A DNA stretch of 64,000 nucleotides from Ostrinia nubilalis (lineage: Eukaryota > Arthropoda > Insecta > Lepidoptera > Crambidae): positions 3,731,001 through 3,795,000 of the forward strand of contig NC_087117.1 of assembly GCF_963855985.1 (NCBI RefSeq). The letters run 5' to 3'. The notes beneath the pieces are model-generated. The model ran no database searches, was not told the origin of the DNA, and worked only from the letters and a program-made list of their open reading frames with translations. A program made the translations under genes and the position numbers. This document shows, in pieces, positions 9,668-21,104 of this stretch (position 1 is the first letter of the stretch; each line of letters begins with the position of its first letter).

Positions 9668-10300
9668 TAAGATTGTGTTAAGTCATTTTGTTTGTATTGT
9701 ACTCTATTGTGTCTTTATTTCGTGTCTTTATTGTTTGTGTCTTTTTGTATTTGTTATTTTTGTATAGTTGATTTGTTATTTGTTTGCACTAAACTTATGT
9801 AAATTGTATTTGGTATGCAAATAAAATAACTTGTTGTTGGTGTTGGCTTCATTTAGAAAGGGACAAATAGGTAGGAAAATAGGAAGTTAGAATAGATAGG
9901 CAATAGGTACTCACCCTCCGACAGAGGACAGAGACAGACATATCGGAAATAGAGCCGTAATCGCTTTACGGTATTGCCTTTTCGAAAGAAAAAGCAAGCA
10001 TATTGTTGTCTCGCTCCCACTAGCGGCTCTCGCTCACACCGTACTGCGTCTCGCTCGCACTCGCTCCGTCCTTGTCGCACGGAGGCACGCGGTACGGCGT
10101 TAGATTGAGGCGTAGACGTCACTAGTGGAGAGTGGCATGGTGGGCCCAAATATAGCGGTGGTCCGAGCCAAAAACACAGTCCACTTGAAGATAGCTACGA
10201 AGTAACAACTAAGAAACAAGAAGTCCCTAGAAGCCAACAGCAGCCAGTACAAGCCCACTCAAGAAATAAGGGGTTGTTATTTCCATACACCCCCTCCCCG
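9668..10300 (+). repeat. LTR-like/leader sequence next to BEL/Pao fragments
   Basis: T-rich tract beginning TGTAAGATTGTGTTAAG, with AATAAAATAA near 9821. It is followed by a region with ACGGTATTGCC and TCTCGCTC tracts that resembles 19910-19990 in the LTR-like block at 19.2-20.3 kb. It separates BEL RT from BEL integrase remnants. A BEL-type LTR is plausible; ends and target duplication were not resolved. Confidence 0.4.
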
Positions 10301-10629
10301 CTACCCTGCTACGTGAACACCGGCGAGAGAGAGACAGCGATATCCCTGCATCGGGCGCTTCTTCTTCGAGCCTTCAACAACTCCCAGGCGCAACTCCAGT
10401 AACCCGTGGGGCGTACCCCACAGACAGCACGGATGATCTCTTTACACTCTCATCAAGAGAAGCAAAGGAGATTTGCTGCCTTGAGAATTCCCTTCTGAAG
10501 GAAGGAGAAGCCACTGGAAAAATCTAGCCGACTGAAGATGATCGACGTTTACCTGGATCAACGCCGGATCTTGAAGCTGAGGACGCGCACCAAGAAGATT
10601 GGTTCGGGAAAAGGACGGACCAACCCGAT

Positions 10630-11215
10630 AATACTCGACGGGAAAAGTCAGATTGCCTGCTCGTCATAGGGTATTATCACAAGAAGTTCTACCATTGCAA
10701 CTCTTCGACGGTGATCAACGAAGTGACGCAGAAATTATTTGGAGACTACTGGTGAGCTGTAAGATATTGGAATTTTTGGTAATGATGGATCACACATGGG
10801 TGTCAATGGTGCAGAGTCCACAAAGGGGAGCCTCAAGTACCACCTACCGGAGACTTGCCGGCCGAACGTTTGCAGCATCCCTCCGAAAAATGGCTGCACG
10901 CAAGAGGGAGGCTAAAGAATCTTCAGCGATAATGGAACCAACTTCGTGGGGGCCAACAGGGAATTAAAAGAGACTGCCTCACAAAGAAGGGAATCACATG
11001 GAGATTCATCCAACCTGGATATCCAAACATGGGAGCCTAAGGAGAGATCACCACCAGGAGAAGTCCAGCACACACTCCTCCTCGAAGTGGAGCATATTAT
11101 AAACTCGCGTCCACCTACCCACATCACCGCAGATCCCAATATGAAGAAAGCCTGACGGCGAACCACTTTCTAATCGGAAGCGATAGCGCCGGAGCATTGC
11201 CACTACGTTGTTGAA
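10630..11215 (+). mobile_element. BEL/Pao integrase fragment, frameshifted
   Basis: Pieces in changing frames read YHKKFYHCNSSTVINE (about 10677-10725, zinc-binding HHCC region). Next come DNGTNFVGANRELKE (10928-10972, with the second catalytic Asp in DNG), LLEVEHIINSRPPTH (11080-11120, catalytic Glu region), and LTANHFLIGSD (11153-11185). Order and motifs fit a BEL/Pao integrase. Several frame changes make it non-functional. It ends about 11215, where PB1-like sequence starts. Confidence 0.75.
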
Positions 11216-11219
11216 ACCT

Positions 11220-11545
11220 CTTCTTTACGTGGTTGAGGCGTTCCACTTGGGAGTTGGCAAAAAAGATTCCTGGCTCAACAATCTCCATCGGAGAAGAAAA
11301 GAAAGCAAAAATAACAAATAATATGGAGAGCACAAGAATGGACAGGAGTTGCAGCTTTCAGCAGCCAAGGGACTGAAGACGCAACTAAGTGGAATGAGTG
11401 TTTGGCCCTCAACAATTTGCCCTCATGCACCATTCTATGTTTCACTCTATGCACAGACTAAGTTTGAATTGTATGAGTACTCCGAAATTTTGTCAAAAGC
11501 TTGGAAATGCCATTTGTTTTTCAAGCATGGAAGCAAGTACAGTTA
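11220..11545 (+). pseudogene. Endogenous orthomyxovirus PB1-like fragment, second diverged copy
   Basis: Aligns by eye with 23330-23660 of the tandem array. Shared tracts are GAGGCGTTCCACTTGG / GAAGCATTCCATCTAG, the ATCTC.AT.GG.GAAGA.AA block, and GGGACTGAAGACGCAAC followed by AAGTGGAATGAGTG, which encodes the TKWNE polymerase motif A. The end, TTTTTCAAGCATGGAAG, matches TATTCCAAGCATGGAAG. It is diverged and frame-broken. It lies directly downstream of the BEL/Pao integrase fragment on the same strand. Confidence 0.7.
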
Positions 11546-11599
11546 GGGTCAGGTGTGCTTATTTATAATAAGCAATGACATTTTTTTCTTAAGGATACG

Positions 11600-11890
11600 A
11601 TACGGCAAGCTCTGCTTCAGGGAATCGTACCCGAGAGACCCGCCTGGTACTCTGATCTTGTCTCCTCGGAGGCTGCGTGAATTTGCGGCTGGCATAGGAG
11701 GAGGACCGCTAGCGCTGCACATGGTGTGTTGTACAGGCCCCAGAAGGGGGAGAACTACACAGAAGGGACAAGGACGTAGATTAAATAACTTGTAGGGAGT
11801 CAAGAAGTGTGGCGCGGTGGAGTGCAATCTGCCTTTGGCAGCTGCAATTCCGCGATTCGGCCAGTATAACCGCAAGGTTGGTGAACCGTC
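11600..11890 (+). repeat. Degenerate TE-derived segment, copy 2 (related to 1100-1490)
   Basis: Carries the same two blocks as 1100-1490 in the same order, with different indels. No intact frame. Origin unknown. Confidence 0.45.
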
Positions 11891-11974
11891 GTCGTCGTGA
11901 CGGTTTAAGAAAAAGTCAGGCTTATGTCGTCGGACTGGTTTTATTGACGTAAAACCAATTATCTGGACGCCACG

Positions 11975-12565
11975 ACAGTTGGTATGGGCATGGGTGGTGG
12001 TGGGTTACTTGTCCCTAGCTATCCTAATTGGAAGTTGTTACTAGCGCATGAAATTCGTCGAGGAGCTGAAGCGAGCCGGTCGCATCACGTACACCGTGGA
12101 AGCCTGAGGCACGCCGTCGTCCACCATGTGTATCGACTTAATGAAACAGACCGCCTGGAAGAGGCGATGAAGAAGCACGACAATTGGGAGTTGTTACTAG
12201 CGCATGAAATTCGTCGAGGAACTGCGAGCGAGCCGGTCGCATCACGTACACCGTGATACCGGGAAAGCCTGGGGCACGCCATCCACCATGTGTATCTACT
12301 TAATGAAACAGAAGACCGCCTGGAAGAGGCGATGAAGAAGCACTTCGCCATCGAGTCGTTGGGTTGGGAGTGCTGCTGAGGAAGACGCGCGCCGCCCCGG
12401 AGGAGCGCATTCTTCCAATATTAACCGGAAAAACAAAGAAGCCGCCGACAGCAGGCTACGAGACAGCCCTATTATGGAATGCCGACCGCCTTGAACTTCC
12501 CAACAACTACGATCACGCGTTAACGCGTCTGCACAGCACTGAGAAGAAGTTGACATATTTTCGAA
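11975..12565 (+). mobile_element. BEL/Pao protease-RT linker fragment with internal tandem duplication
   Basis: Two imperfect tandem copies of about 155 bp (about 12027-12178 and 12183-12337) both read NW.LLLAHEIRRG, the BEL linker hallmark. They also share CATCACGTACACCGTG, CCACCATGTGTAT and GACCGCCTGGAAGAGGCGAT. After them, AGYETALLWNADRLELPNNY (about 12463-12510) and LTRLHSTEKKL match the pre-RT region of BEL/Pao. Frames are broken. Confidence 0.7.
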
Positions 12566-12850
12566 AGTGACAGGTGGAGTTACAGTTTTTGTCAATGTTG
12601 CCAGTGGTATTAAACATTTCAAGCTTATATTGTTCATACTGGGTGATGATGTCGATTGAATATTTTTAACAGATACCTTAGATTGCAGAACATTGTTATT
12701 GGAAGAATTGATCAGTATTTGTGTTGATTTTTATTCATTTTAGTTTTCTTTGAAGCTACCCAAGATTTTCTTTATTGGATCTAGATCGAAGGTTTACTAA
12801 CTAATCCCCGAACGGATAGTTACCAAGGTGACATACTCTGCTACTCGCCC
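12566..12850 (+). repeat. Repeat R, copy 1 (partner 14560-14587 plus 18859-19140)
   Basis: From GAAAGTGACAGGTGGAGTTACAG to CCCGAACGGATAGTTACCAAGGTGACATACTCTGC, this copy matches the DNA flanking the hAT element (14571-14580 joined to 18859-19140). The shared tract includes ATTTCAAGCTTATATTGTTC and GTCGATTGAATATTTTTAAC. It therefore approximates an empty site for that hAT insertion. Confidence 0.7.
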
Positions 12851-12859
12851 GAACCGGCC

Positions 12860-13330
12860 AGAAAGGTCGAGGAACAATTTATCTTTCCAGAGTTCTCGTC
12901 AATCGCTGAGTTTAACTACAAAAAAGTAGACAAGCTCCTTTCACATCCAGGAACCGTCCGATCGCTGGGCGTCTCGAAAACTATCTAGAGAAATGTGTAA
13001 AACTGATATTAATACATTCGATTTCCAGTCGTATAAAAAGAATAAACTTAACATAAATATTTAATAGAAGTAAAAAATCTTCTTGTTACATAAGATTCCA
13101 ATATTACTTTTGTTGAAGAAAAAATTTAATTAAAAGTACTATTTTAAATGTTTTGTCGGTTATTAGCACACAATCTGTATCTAACAGCTAACAGAATATA
13201 AAATCAAGCGTTTAAAATATTATTTTTTTCATAATTTTAACACTTAATAACAATACATTTAGCAACAGCAGCGCGCGGCGCCACGCAACCTGCCGCAGCG
13301 CGCCCACAACAACACGAGTGAGAGTGACAG
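12860..13330. other. AT-rich interval without recognisable gene
   Basis: No coding signal, repeat partner or terminal inverted repeat was seen. Confidence 0.4.
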
Positions 13331-14400
13331 AAGCGAAAAATTCCCCGTGTGCAGCCTTCCGAACCACAGTGCAACAAAGTGCAAGAAGTTGGTGCGTGCA
13401 AGTAATAGAGAGCAGTGGAGCATCGCTAAGTCAGATCGGCTATGCTTTCGCTGCCTGAACCCCAGGAGAGGGTCACAAGTGCGAGGACCGTCAGTGCGGC
13501 GAAGGTGGCTGCGAAAGGACCCACCACCCAATGCTGCACTTCAAACGAGCAGAGGTATTAGCCGACAAAAGCGAGACTGACAGCAGCGCATTCAACAAGG
13601 AAATCAATCGTAAGTTTTATGAAGATTTTACCTGTGACAGTGGTGGGCTGCAAAGCCAAAATCGATACCTTCGCTCTTCTACATGACGGTTACTCTAATA
13701 GATGAAGATCTGGCAAAGCGCGTAGGCGCTACAGGCCCCATAGATCCGCTAAACATCGAAGCGATAGCGGGGGCCCGCGTTACCCGCACCAACTCGCGCC
13801 ACGTGCGACTTGCTGAGAGGCCAGGAGGAGGAGCACTCCCTGCGAGGCCGCACCATTAAGAACCTGAAGCTGGCGGCCCAGTACATCGATTAAGATTTAT
13901 CGAGATATCGACACCTACGAGACATCGCGGAGCGAGTGAGTCTTGTCCTATTAAAATTGTGGCCCACAATTTTAATAGGACAAGACAACTGGAAGCTCCT
14001 GTTAGCCAATTAAGAGCGCACGGCTTCGAATTTTGGAGAACAGAACAGTCAAGCTGCCGACATCAGGCTTATGAGACAGCCCTACTCTGGAACACCGACC
14101 GCCTTAAAGTTCCTAACACAATTACGACCACGCTTTGACGCGTCTCTACAGCACCGAACGAAAGTTGGATCGTCGTCACGTCATCGACCACCGAACGAAC
14201 CTGGTACTTGCCTCACTTCCCGGTGCTGCATTCAGTCAAGCCCAGGAAGGTGAGACCCGTGATCGACGCCGCCGCTCGCACAAAGGGAACTTCGTTCAAC
14301 GACCACCAGCTGTCCGGACCGTCGCCGTCCCAGCTGACATTCAAGATATGTTCCTGTGTATTCCAGGGACGACTACAGAGGCGTAGCAGTGCTCGTACAG
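13330..14400 (+). mobile_element. Decayed BEL/Pao gag-pol (zinc knuckle, protease, linker, RT start)
   Basis: In order, across several frames: gag knuckle VCSLPNHSATKCKKLV and REQWSIAKSDRLCFRCLNP (13350-13460); protease region ILPVTVVGCKAKIDTFALLH (about 13624-13685), where the expected DDGS is degenerate; LRGRTIKNLKLAAQYID (13838-13890); ILIGQDNWKLLLA (about 13973-14010). RT-start pieces follow ([38 protein letters not shown] in fragments, 14205-14330). Stops and frame changes are frequent. A small palindrome CCTATTAAAATTGTGGCCC / GGCCCACAATTTTAATAGG lies at 13947-13980. Confidence 0.75.
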
Positions 14401-14579
14401 CGAGATGAGTTGACTTGACCTGCTCCCCTACGAGTCTACGAGTGGAGCACAGGGGGATAGCGGTCCACGCGGAAGACGTCAAAGAATCTCGAATCGACTA
14501 AATCGAATTGTTGTGTTTTGTAAATGTCAGGAAGTCATTGGAAATTGGTGCTGGTGTTGAGATGTTTTCGGAAGTGACA

Positions 14580-14587
14580 GACTGATC
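14580..14587. repeat. Target-site duplication of the hAT element, left
   Basis: GACTGATC here and GATTGATC at 18851-18858 differ at one base and flank the inverted ends; 8 bp is the hAT hallmark. Confidence 0.65.
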
Positions 14588-14964
14588 TAGCGATGGGCGT
14601 TATTCGTTATAACCGGTTATTAAACGAGTGATTAGCCTGACCAGTGATCACTCGTTATCCAGAAACGCCTAAACTAGTTATTTTCTTAACGTCATACAAC
14701 GTTAGAATTTCTTCGTTATTCAAGACGTTTGTTTTCACAACGCTCTGAAGCTAAGCTGAATTCACTCTTAAGTAAGTCTTTCCCGTTTCGTTATGACACT
14801 TTAAATAGTTTTCAAGTAGTGTAAATTACTATATTCTTGTGAACACTTTCCTGAGAGGCACACAAGTGAGAATATTAAAGATTTCCTCATTCAATCGACA
14901 ACAGATAGAAATATTATCACAGATAAAATAAAGGACATCATCCACGTTTCATATATTTTTGGTC

Positions 14965-15430
14965 CAAAATCAAAAGTGCCGGCCAACAAAAAAAAGTGCT
15001 GTATTCTGACAGAATACGTCTGCCTTAGCATTTGTTACTATGGCACCAAAGCCGTAGCTCCACTGTGCGTCGAGTATTTGAGATCTAAAAGTCATCGACT
15101 ATTCATACATTTTTTGTTCAAAATCAAAAGTGTCGGCCAATAAAAAAAAAGGGCTGTATTCTGACAGAATACGTCCGCCTTAGCATTTGTTACTATGGCA
15201 CCAAAGCTGCAGCACCACTGTGCGTCGAGTATTTGAGATCTAAAATTCATCGACGATTCATACATTTTTTGTTCAAAATCAAAAATGTCGGCCAATAAAA
15301 AAAAAGTACTGTATACTGACAGAATACGTCCGCCTTAGCATTTGTTACTATGACACCAAAGCTGTAGCACCACTGTGCGTCGTAGTATTTGAGATCAAAG
15401 TCAGTCGTTTCATATATTTTTAGAACTAAT
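14965..15430. repeat. Tandem array of about 154-bp units inside the hAT element
   Basis: The landmark CAAAATCAAAAGTGYCGGCC occurs at 14965, 15119 and 15274, giving periods of 154 and 155 bp. Each unit includes a poly(A) tract, CTGTATTCTGACAGAATACG (itself containing the palindrome TTCTGACAGAA) and ACCACTGTGCGTCGAGTATTTGAG. The array is closed on the right by an inverted copy of its start (GGCCGGCACTTTTGATTTTG at 15461, then GGATGATGTCC). Confidence 0.85.
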
Positions 15431-15494
15431 ATTCTATCAGAATACAGCACTTTTATTTTTTGGCCGGCACTTTTGATTTTGGACCAAAATGGAT

Positions 15495-16240
15495 GATGTC
15501 CTTTTGTTATCAGATAATGCCGCCAATGTCCAACGAGTGCTATTAGATGTGGGGTGGAGACATTTCGGCTGTTATGGGCATACGCTCAATTTAACAGTAC
15601 AGCATGCCCTTAAGAGTCGTGCAGGACACAATTGAAAAAGTCAAATGCATTGTCCATTTTTTTAAGAAAATCCCTCAAGCTACGGAACGGCTATTAAAAT
15701 ATCAGAAGAATGAAAACGAGGCTGCCATACCACGGAAGTTAAAGCAGGACATGCCTACCAGGTGGAACTCCACGTTCCACATGACCGATTCGTGGAGGTA
15801 GAATCGGCAGTGAAGGCAACGGCAGCGGTAATAGGCAAAGATTTGCCCATACTTAGTGTAGAGGAGTGGACACTTCTGGAACAATTACTAATGGTACTGA
15901 AGCCTTTTGATGATGTCACTTCAGCCATGAGCGCTGAGAAATATGTAACCGTTGGCTCCATAATTGTCATAACAAGCTACGGAATGGCTATTAAAATATC
16001 AGAAGAATGAAAACGAGGCTGCCATACCACGGAAGTTAAGGCAGGACATGCCTACCAGGTGGAACTCCACGTTCCAACGTTTGTTTTCCCACGTTTTCAA
16101 GGTGCTTAGTAAAAATATGTGACAAATTGATAACGGAGCATTTGTCACCGTTAAGTGATGAAAACCTTGAGTCCAGCGGCCACAGCGCACACACACTAAA
16201 AATAAGAGATGGGTTGGTGACACGACTAGGGAGTGTTGAA
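15495..16240 (+). pseudogene. hAT transposase (ZBED/Ac-like) fragments with a partial internal duplication
   Basis: Frames read LLLSDNAANVQRVLL (catalytic-core Asp near 15512) and GCYGHTLNLTVQHAL (15565-15610, the hAT C-x2-H motif). MPTRWNSTFHM (15750-15783, hAT TRWNS motif) and DLPILSVEEWTLLEQLLMVL (15840-15900) follow. This is the order of a hAT transposase RNase-H core. At least two frame changes disrupt it. The stretch 15690-15778 is repeated at 15983-16072, ending at the same GGAACTCCACGTTCCA tract. The C-terminal dimerisation part is not recognisable as an open frame. Confidence 0.75.
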
Positions 16241-17282
16241 AAAACACCACATTAGGAGTCTACATGTTCCTAGATGTCAGGCTTTGAAGACAAGCAGCAG
16301 GTCGAGCAAAAAAAAGGGTCCAGCAGGGCTAAGATGCGCGCCGTGATAAACTGCTATCGCGGCGTTATATCGATTTTGACGTCACTATATCGTTTTATCT
16401 ACCGGCGCTAACATGGCACCCCGAAAATTATCATGTCATCTGTCAAAATGTGATAGTGATAGATTTGTTTTTTTTTTTGTGATAAACCTGGCAAGCCCTA
16501 ACATGAAGCGCTAACTATATCATATTTTGACATCACGATAGGATAGGATGTGGTGTTTTTATCGTCCTCGATCCTTGCCCACGATAGCAAGACGATAGGA
16601 GATTAACTTTTTTGCAAGCTACTTTAACTCTATTTATTTATCATTTATAATGGTAAATGACATTTTACGACTAATTTGAGGCTAGTAAAATTCAAAGAAA
16701 GGAATCTAGCACCTTTGTGATACTTTTACTTCTAGGTGGAGATTGAGTTCTAGTTCAAGAGTTTATCAGTGTGAGGCGAATCTTGCGACAGTTTATAATC
16801 GCTAGCTGCAAAATCTTAGTGCTCCCACAGTCCCACCCACATATTAATTATTACATTACCTACCTTGTAAAATAACCATTACTTACCTACTTAGGTAGGC
16901 AGTCAACAGTACATCAGACAATACATATTAAGTTGCAAATGTCGTGAGATACCCCACAGTGTTTAGCTTGATTTAAGTACCTACTGTCATCTGTACATAA
17001 TCTTGTAAAATTATTGAAAATGGGGCGGAATGTGGTGACCGAGCTTCTTGTGTCTACATCAAACAGTGGCAAGGTCATTGTCAGAAATTAGCATTGGGTG
17101 GGATGTGTAATCAAACTTGCTATAATAACAATGAGAATAAATGAATTTTACTAATTTTATAACTTGATGGTGATACCATACATACATTCCACATTACTAT
17201 CAATCTAATTCCTCCATGTGGTCTTTTTTAAGGGCTTAAATGTGACAGGATGATAATCTTGTACAATTTATTCCATTATAAT

Positions 17283-17480
17283 AAATTCATCATCATCTCA
17301 GCCATTGATAGGACGTCCACTGCTGAACTTAGGCCTCCCCCAATGCTTTCCATGTTGCCCGATGGGGCAGCAAGGTTCTAGGGTGGAGGCCGGGTACCGG
17401 AATACGCAGCGTGGGACGTCCACCCACAAGGTGGACCGACGACATCATAATGGTAGCAGAAAGGCGCTGGACGCAGGCAA
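17283..17480. mobile_element. RTE-like LINE 3'-end fragment, rearranged
   Basis: CATCATCATC...GGACGTCCACTGCTGAACTTAGGCCTCCCCCAA is the inverted 3' tail of a very common lepidopteran LINE. The adjacent plus-strand part reads GRPPTRWTDDIIMVAERRWTQA, the C-terminus of the same ORF2. The two pieces are in opposite orientations, so the copy is rearranged. Confidence 0.7.
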
Positions 17481-18400
17481 TAAATTCATTATTGCAGTGT
17501 AATTTCAAAATAATTCAACCATTATTTACAAAATCTTTATTTGGAAAACTTTTGTTTTACAATAGCTATTTATAATTTCAAATACAAACAGAATTCCATG
17601 AATTGGTTAGCCTAGCCAGTACCCTTGAAGTTTTTCTTGCTGATTGTTATTGTAAATTTTCATGATAGTGAGCAAGACTTGATTATGTCTGCTTTAGAAT
17701 GAAATAATCACTCATAATCCCACACTTCTTCATCCACTGTCTGAAAAAAGAAAGAATATTATTTAAACACAATTATAAATATTACAATTACATAAACAGT
17801 AACATTTACTTAATCCTATTTGTATTTTAAGTTTACATACAAAATATTGATCACAGTATTTACACGGTGAAAGAACTATGTGAAATAAATATAGGAAAGA
17901 AGATGAAAGCTTATTTGTAGGAATAAAGATATTTTTCCTTTTCTCCGGTGCTGTTACTTATGAAAATCAAGATCTGCGGAGTATAGCTAATATTTTAGAC
18001 TTTAGGTACTTACTTTGCTACTTATGAGTGTAACTTTATTTCTCAAATCTCAATAAACTTTCTGACTGCTTCATGTAGGTTGAATAATTACTGTAAACCT
18101 CGCATTATGGGGTAGGTAGTGGAGTTCGGTTATTCTGTTAATTTTGAAGACTTCATTCTTTAATACTATCGGTATGATTAGGAATTCTTCATTGTTTTTC
18201 TTTAACTTGGTTATCTCTTCGTTTGATATTTTCCGTACTTTAGAAATATTAAAAATAAGACTGGAAACATAAAAATACAATTTTAAAAACACAAACAAAT
18301 ACAATCAAGCAGTCATGTAATGTCAACAAAATTGACATAACTTTTTTTTAATGACGTTCTCACTGCTTTAAGATATGTGTTTTTAGCCGAATTAGTAGCA
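17481..18400. other. AT-rich interior of the nested element, no gene recognised
   Basis: Only short frames with no similarity that I recognise. Confidence 0.4.
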
Positions 18401-18858
18401 GAAATGAACGAGATTGAACGAATGAGCTAAAATATTTCAAGGTTGGCCAACATAATAACGCAATTTTTTCTTAATATGGCAACAATTCGGTTATCACGCG
18501 ATAGCGGTCGATAGACTTTTCTATCGATGGTCCCATGTTAGGGAAAATGATAAAATTATCTACGTGATCGAAAATTGTCTTATCATATCATGTCATTGTC
18601 GATGCGCGCATCTTAGGCCTACAGGACATGTTTCAAAGCTTGATAGCGCAAAAACTATCAATTTTGAGTCTTATTTTGTAGGACAGAAGTTCCTGTGTGA
18701 CTCTTACAGCTAACCAAACACCTATTATCACGCTTGCTTGAGAGTTGTGGAAATAACTTCGTTAAAAAAAAACTAGTTTTGAAAACGTTATTCGTGATTC
18801 AAAAACCGTCGCGTTTCGTTATTTCAGAAACCCATAACGACACATCTTTAGATTGATC

Positions 18859-19220
18859 AGGTGGATTTACAGTTTTTGTCTATGTTGTCAGTGGTGTTGA
18901 ACATTTCAAGCTTATATTGTTCGTACTGAGTGATGATGTCGATTGAATATTTTTAACAGATACCTTTGGTTGCAGAACATTGTAATTGGTCCCAGTATTT
19001 GTATGTTGATTTTTCTTCATTTCAGTTTTGTTTGAAGCTACCCCTCTTATGAAGCTTTTATTTGTCCCCCCCTTGAATCGTGCAATACCCTCGAAGGTTC
19101 ACAAACTAATCCCCTAACGGGTGGTTATCAAGGTGACCTACTCTGCCATGATAAATTGAACAGCCTATAGCCCTGCAGTATCCACCTTGGCAACGCCCGG
19201 AAAGATGTCCAAAAATGGCC
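18859..19220 (+). repeat. Repeat R, copy 2, running into an LTR-flank repeat
   Basis: Matches 12572-12850 and continues with GGTGACCTACTCTGCCATGATAAATTGAACAGCCTATAGCCCT...CAACGCCCGGAAAGATGTCC, which recurs at 40240-40340. Confidence 0.7.
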
Positions 19221-19227
19221 CAACCTA

Positions 19228-20290
19228 TGTGTGCACGACGGACGGCCCCGAATAGAAACTTAAATAGTTGTAAATAGTTTTCGTTTTGTTTCAATTTTGT
19301 ATCGTTTTTTATTTCGTTGATATAGTTAAATAGTATAGTTAAATTTCGATAATTTCGTAATACAGTCCACTTTCTCTTAGTTGGTTCTCAGTTAGTTCTC
19401 AATTAGTAATGTGTCGAGTCCTTAATTACTGATTAATAGGCGTATGTGGGACGTTGGAGATGTATAAATCATAGTTTATTTTAGAAAACCAAAGAAATGT
19501 ATAATTTGATAGCCCTTTGTTTTATGTATATCGATTAAACATGTAATTTCGCATAGTTATGTATGTCGAGTCGTATTTATAATATGTACATTAGAAAGAT
19601 AATTATGTGTAGATCTTTATAGTTATTTACTTTTAATTGGTGATAATCGTAATTAGCCATAAAGGCGCTGAATGTAAAATAGTGTGGCCAAATGAGCCCT
19701 ATTTCGTGTACAAATTCTTAATTTGTAATTAACCCTGTACCTGTGTACCTTTATTTACCTGTCTAAAGATATGGGATAGTTTACCTGAAAATAAATAACA
19801 TAGATTCCAAAGAATAGTGGAAGAGCTAATTAGATTCTGATAAGAAATAGGTCAAGGTCGTAATGAAAAAATAGGACACCGAATAGATAAAAAACAGGCT
19901 CTCTATACGGTATTGCCGCCCAGGGGGGGTCTAAATTAGAAAGAGAGGGCAATAGATTTGCTGTCTCATTAGAGCGAGAGGCAACTAGGTTTTCTCACTC
20001 TAATGAGAACGAATAAATATCGGGATGCCATCCGGGCACCGACAGTTCCGCGTTTTCTCCTCAACAAGCTACAACACCAAGCTCTCTCCACTGCTCCGAG
20101 GAACCGGTTACAGTCTCAACCACAACCGAGTTATTATTTCTGCGCTCCCCGCCCCCTTCGTCTCGCTCTCCCGCTCGCGCTGCACCCCGCATCGCGCCGT
20201 GTCGGCGTACGGTATCAAGGGTCCGCACAGGGTTGCAACCCCATACCGCCCGGCACACTGACTGTGAGTACCTAACTATTTAATAAACCT
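19228..20290 (+). repeat. Putative solo LTR (BEL/Pao-like), about 1.06 kb
   Basis: The sequence at 40240-40380 carries both flanks joined (...AAAAATGGCCTAACC...CGCAGCCAGTAGCATCGACGATGC). Here the same flanks are separated by about 1.06 kb beginning TGTGTGCACGACGGAC. Candidate duplication CCTAT/CCTAC (5 bp) borders it. The interior has a leader-like, start-rich region (ACGGTATTGCC, TCTCATTAGAGCGAGAGG) similar to 9950-10030. The right end does not show the usual CA, so the edge is approximate. Confidence 0.45.
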
Positions 20291-20339
20291 ACGCCGCAGG
20301 CAGTAGCATCGACGATGCAAAAACTACAATTTTAAATTT

Positions 20340-21100
20340 TTGTTTTTTGGATTTTAATTTCCTGGAGCCGGATTTGTGCGCGTTTCATACTGTTGCGAGC
20401 CGCTGCGTCCTTGCCCAGATTGTCTGCCTTCCTCAAGGCGGTTCTAGGCTTCCCGTTTCTGAGCGTGTGTTCGCATGAGTTGTTTTTACAATAACGCGGG
20501 CGGGGCACGCGGATTCGAACGCGTCGCGGTTTGTCAAATCCACTCTTTATAGTGGTCGCTAAGCGGATACCTCGCGGTGTTAACGAAGCTTAGTGGGCGT
20601 TGACCCGATATCGCAGACTTAATCCCTTCAGAACTAAGTTGAAATCGGACGGGGTCAGGACCACCGGCCTAGGGGGATCTCCTAGTCGAGCCTGACCGTC
20701 TCCCTCCCCTCTCCTTCTATCCCATTCCTCGGGTGTTGTTTGGGCGCTAAAGGCTCCGGCTGGAAGCTACCCTCTACATTCGAGGCTGTTAGGGCCCCTC
20801 TTGCACATTGAGATCGGCAAGAGGCTTACAAGCTTAGGGCTCACCTCAGGACTCACCCTTCCCGCTACCCCGCGGGAAGGTATTCAAAGCACTCACCCCC
20901 GGGTAATCCCACCCGGGGACCGAAAGTAGGCCAAGAGTAGGCACGACCGCCGCACAGTTTCTTCCTGGTTCTTCTGTGCAGAACGTGACACGAGCGAACC
21001 AGAGTAAGTTCGTTTATAAATTACACAGCTGTTGGTCGGGCGAGCGATGGCGCCGTCCGACCTTGTGGTCAGGCTCATCGGAGCGCAGGCCTGAAGATTC
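20340..21100 (+). other. Probable 5' leader of a Jockey element; no gene
   Basis: Moderately GC-rich, with no long frame, leading into the Jockey ORF1 pseudogene on the same strand. Confidence 0.4.
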
Positions 21101-21104
21101 CCGG

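Larger units (their letters stand above)
16330..18615. mobile_element. Nested TIR element of unknown family within the hAT transposon
   Basis: Starts TAAGATGCGCGC and ends GCGCGCATCTTA, a 12-bp inverted match. Further imperfect inverted similarity extends inward (CTAACATGGCACC at about 16410 against the complement of GGTCCCATGTTAG at 18529). Target duplication is unclear. No transposase is recognised, so it is non-autonomous. Confidence 0.5.
14588..18850 (+). mobile_element. hAT-superfamily DNA transposon, about 4.26 kb, degenerate
   Basis: The left end TAGCGATGGGCGTTAT and the inverted right end TAAAGATGTGTCGTTAT form imperfect terminal inverted repeats of the hAT type. They are bounded by 8-bp duplications with 7/8 identity. 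The flanking repeat exists without the insertion at 12566-12850. Inside are a 154-bp tandem array, hAT transposase remnants, and a nested TIR element at 16330-18615. The transposase is broken, so the element is not autonomous. Confidence 0.7.

Noticed and set aside
14965..15430. CRISPR-like spaced repeats
   Set aside because: Units are contiguous 154-bp tandem repeats without unique spacers, inside a eukaryotic hAT element.
20508..20535. tRNA B-box-like GGATTCGAACGC suggesting a tRNA or SINE
   Set aside because: No matching A box or cloverleaf could be drawn around it.
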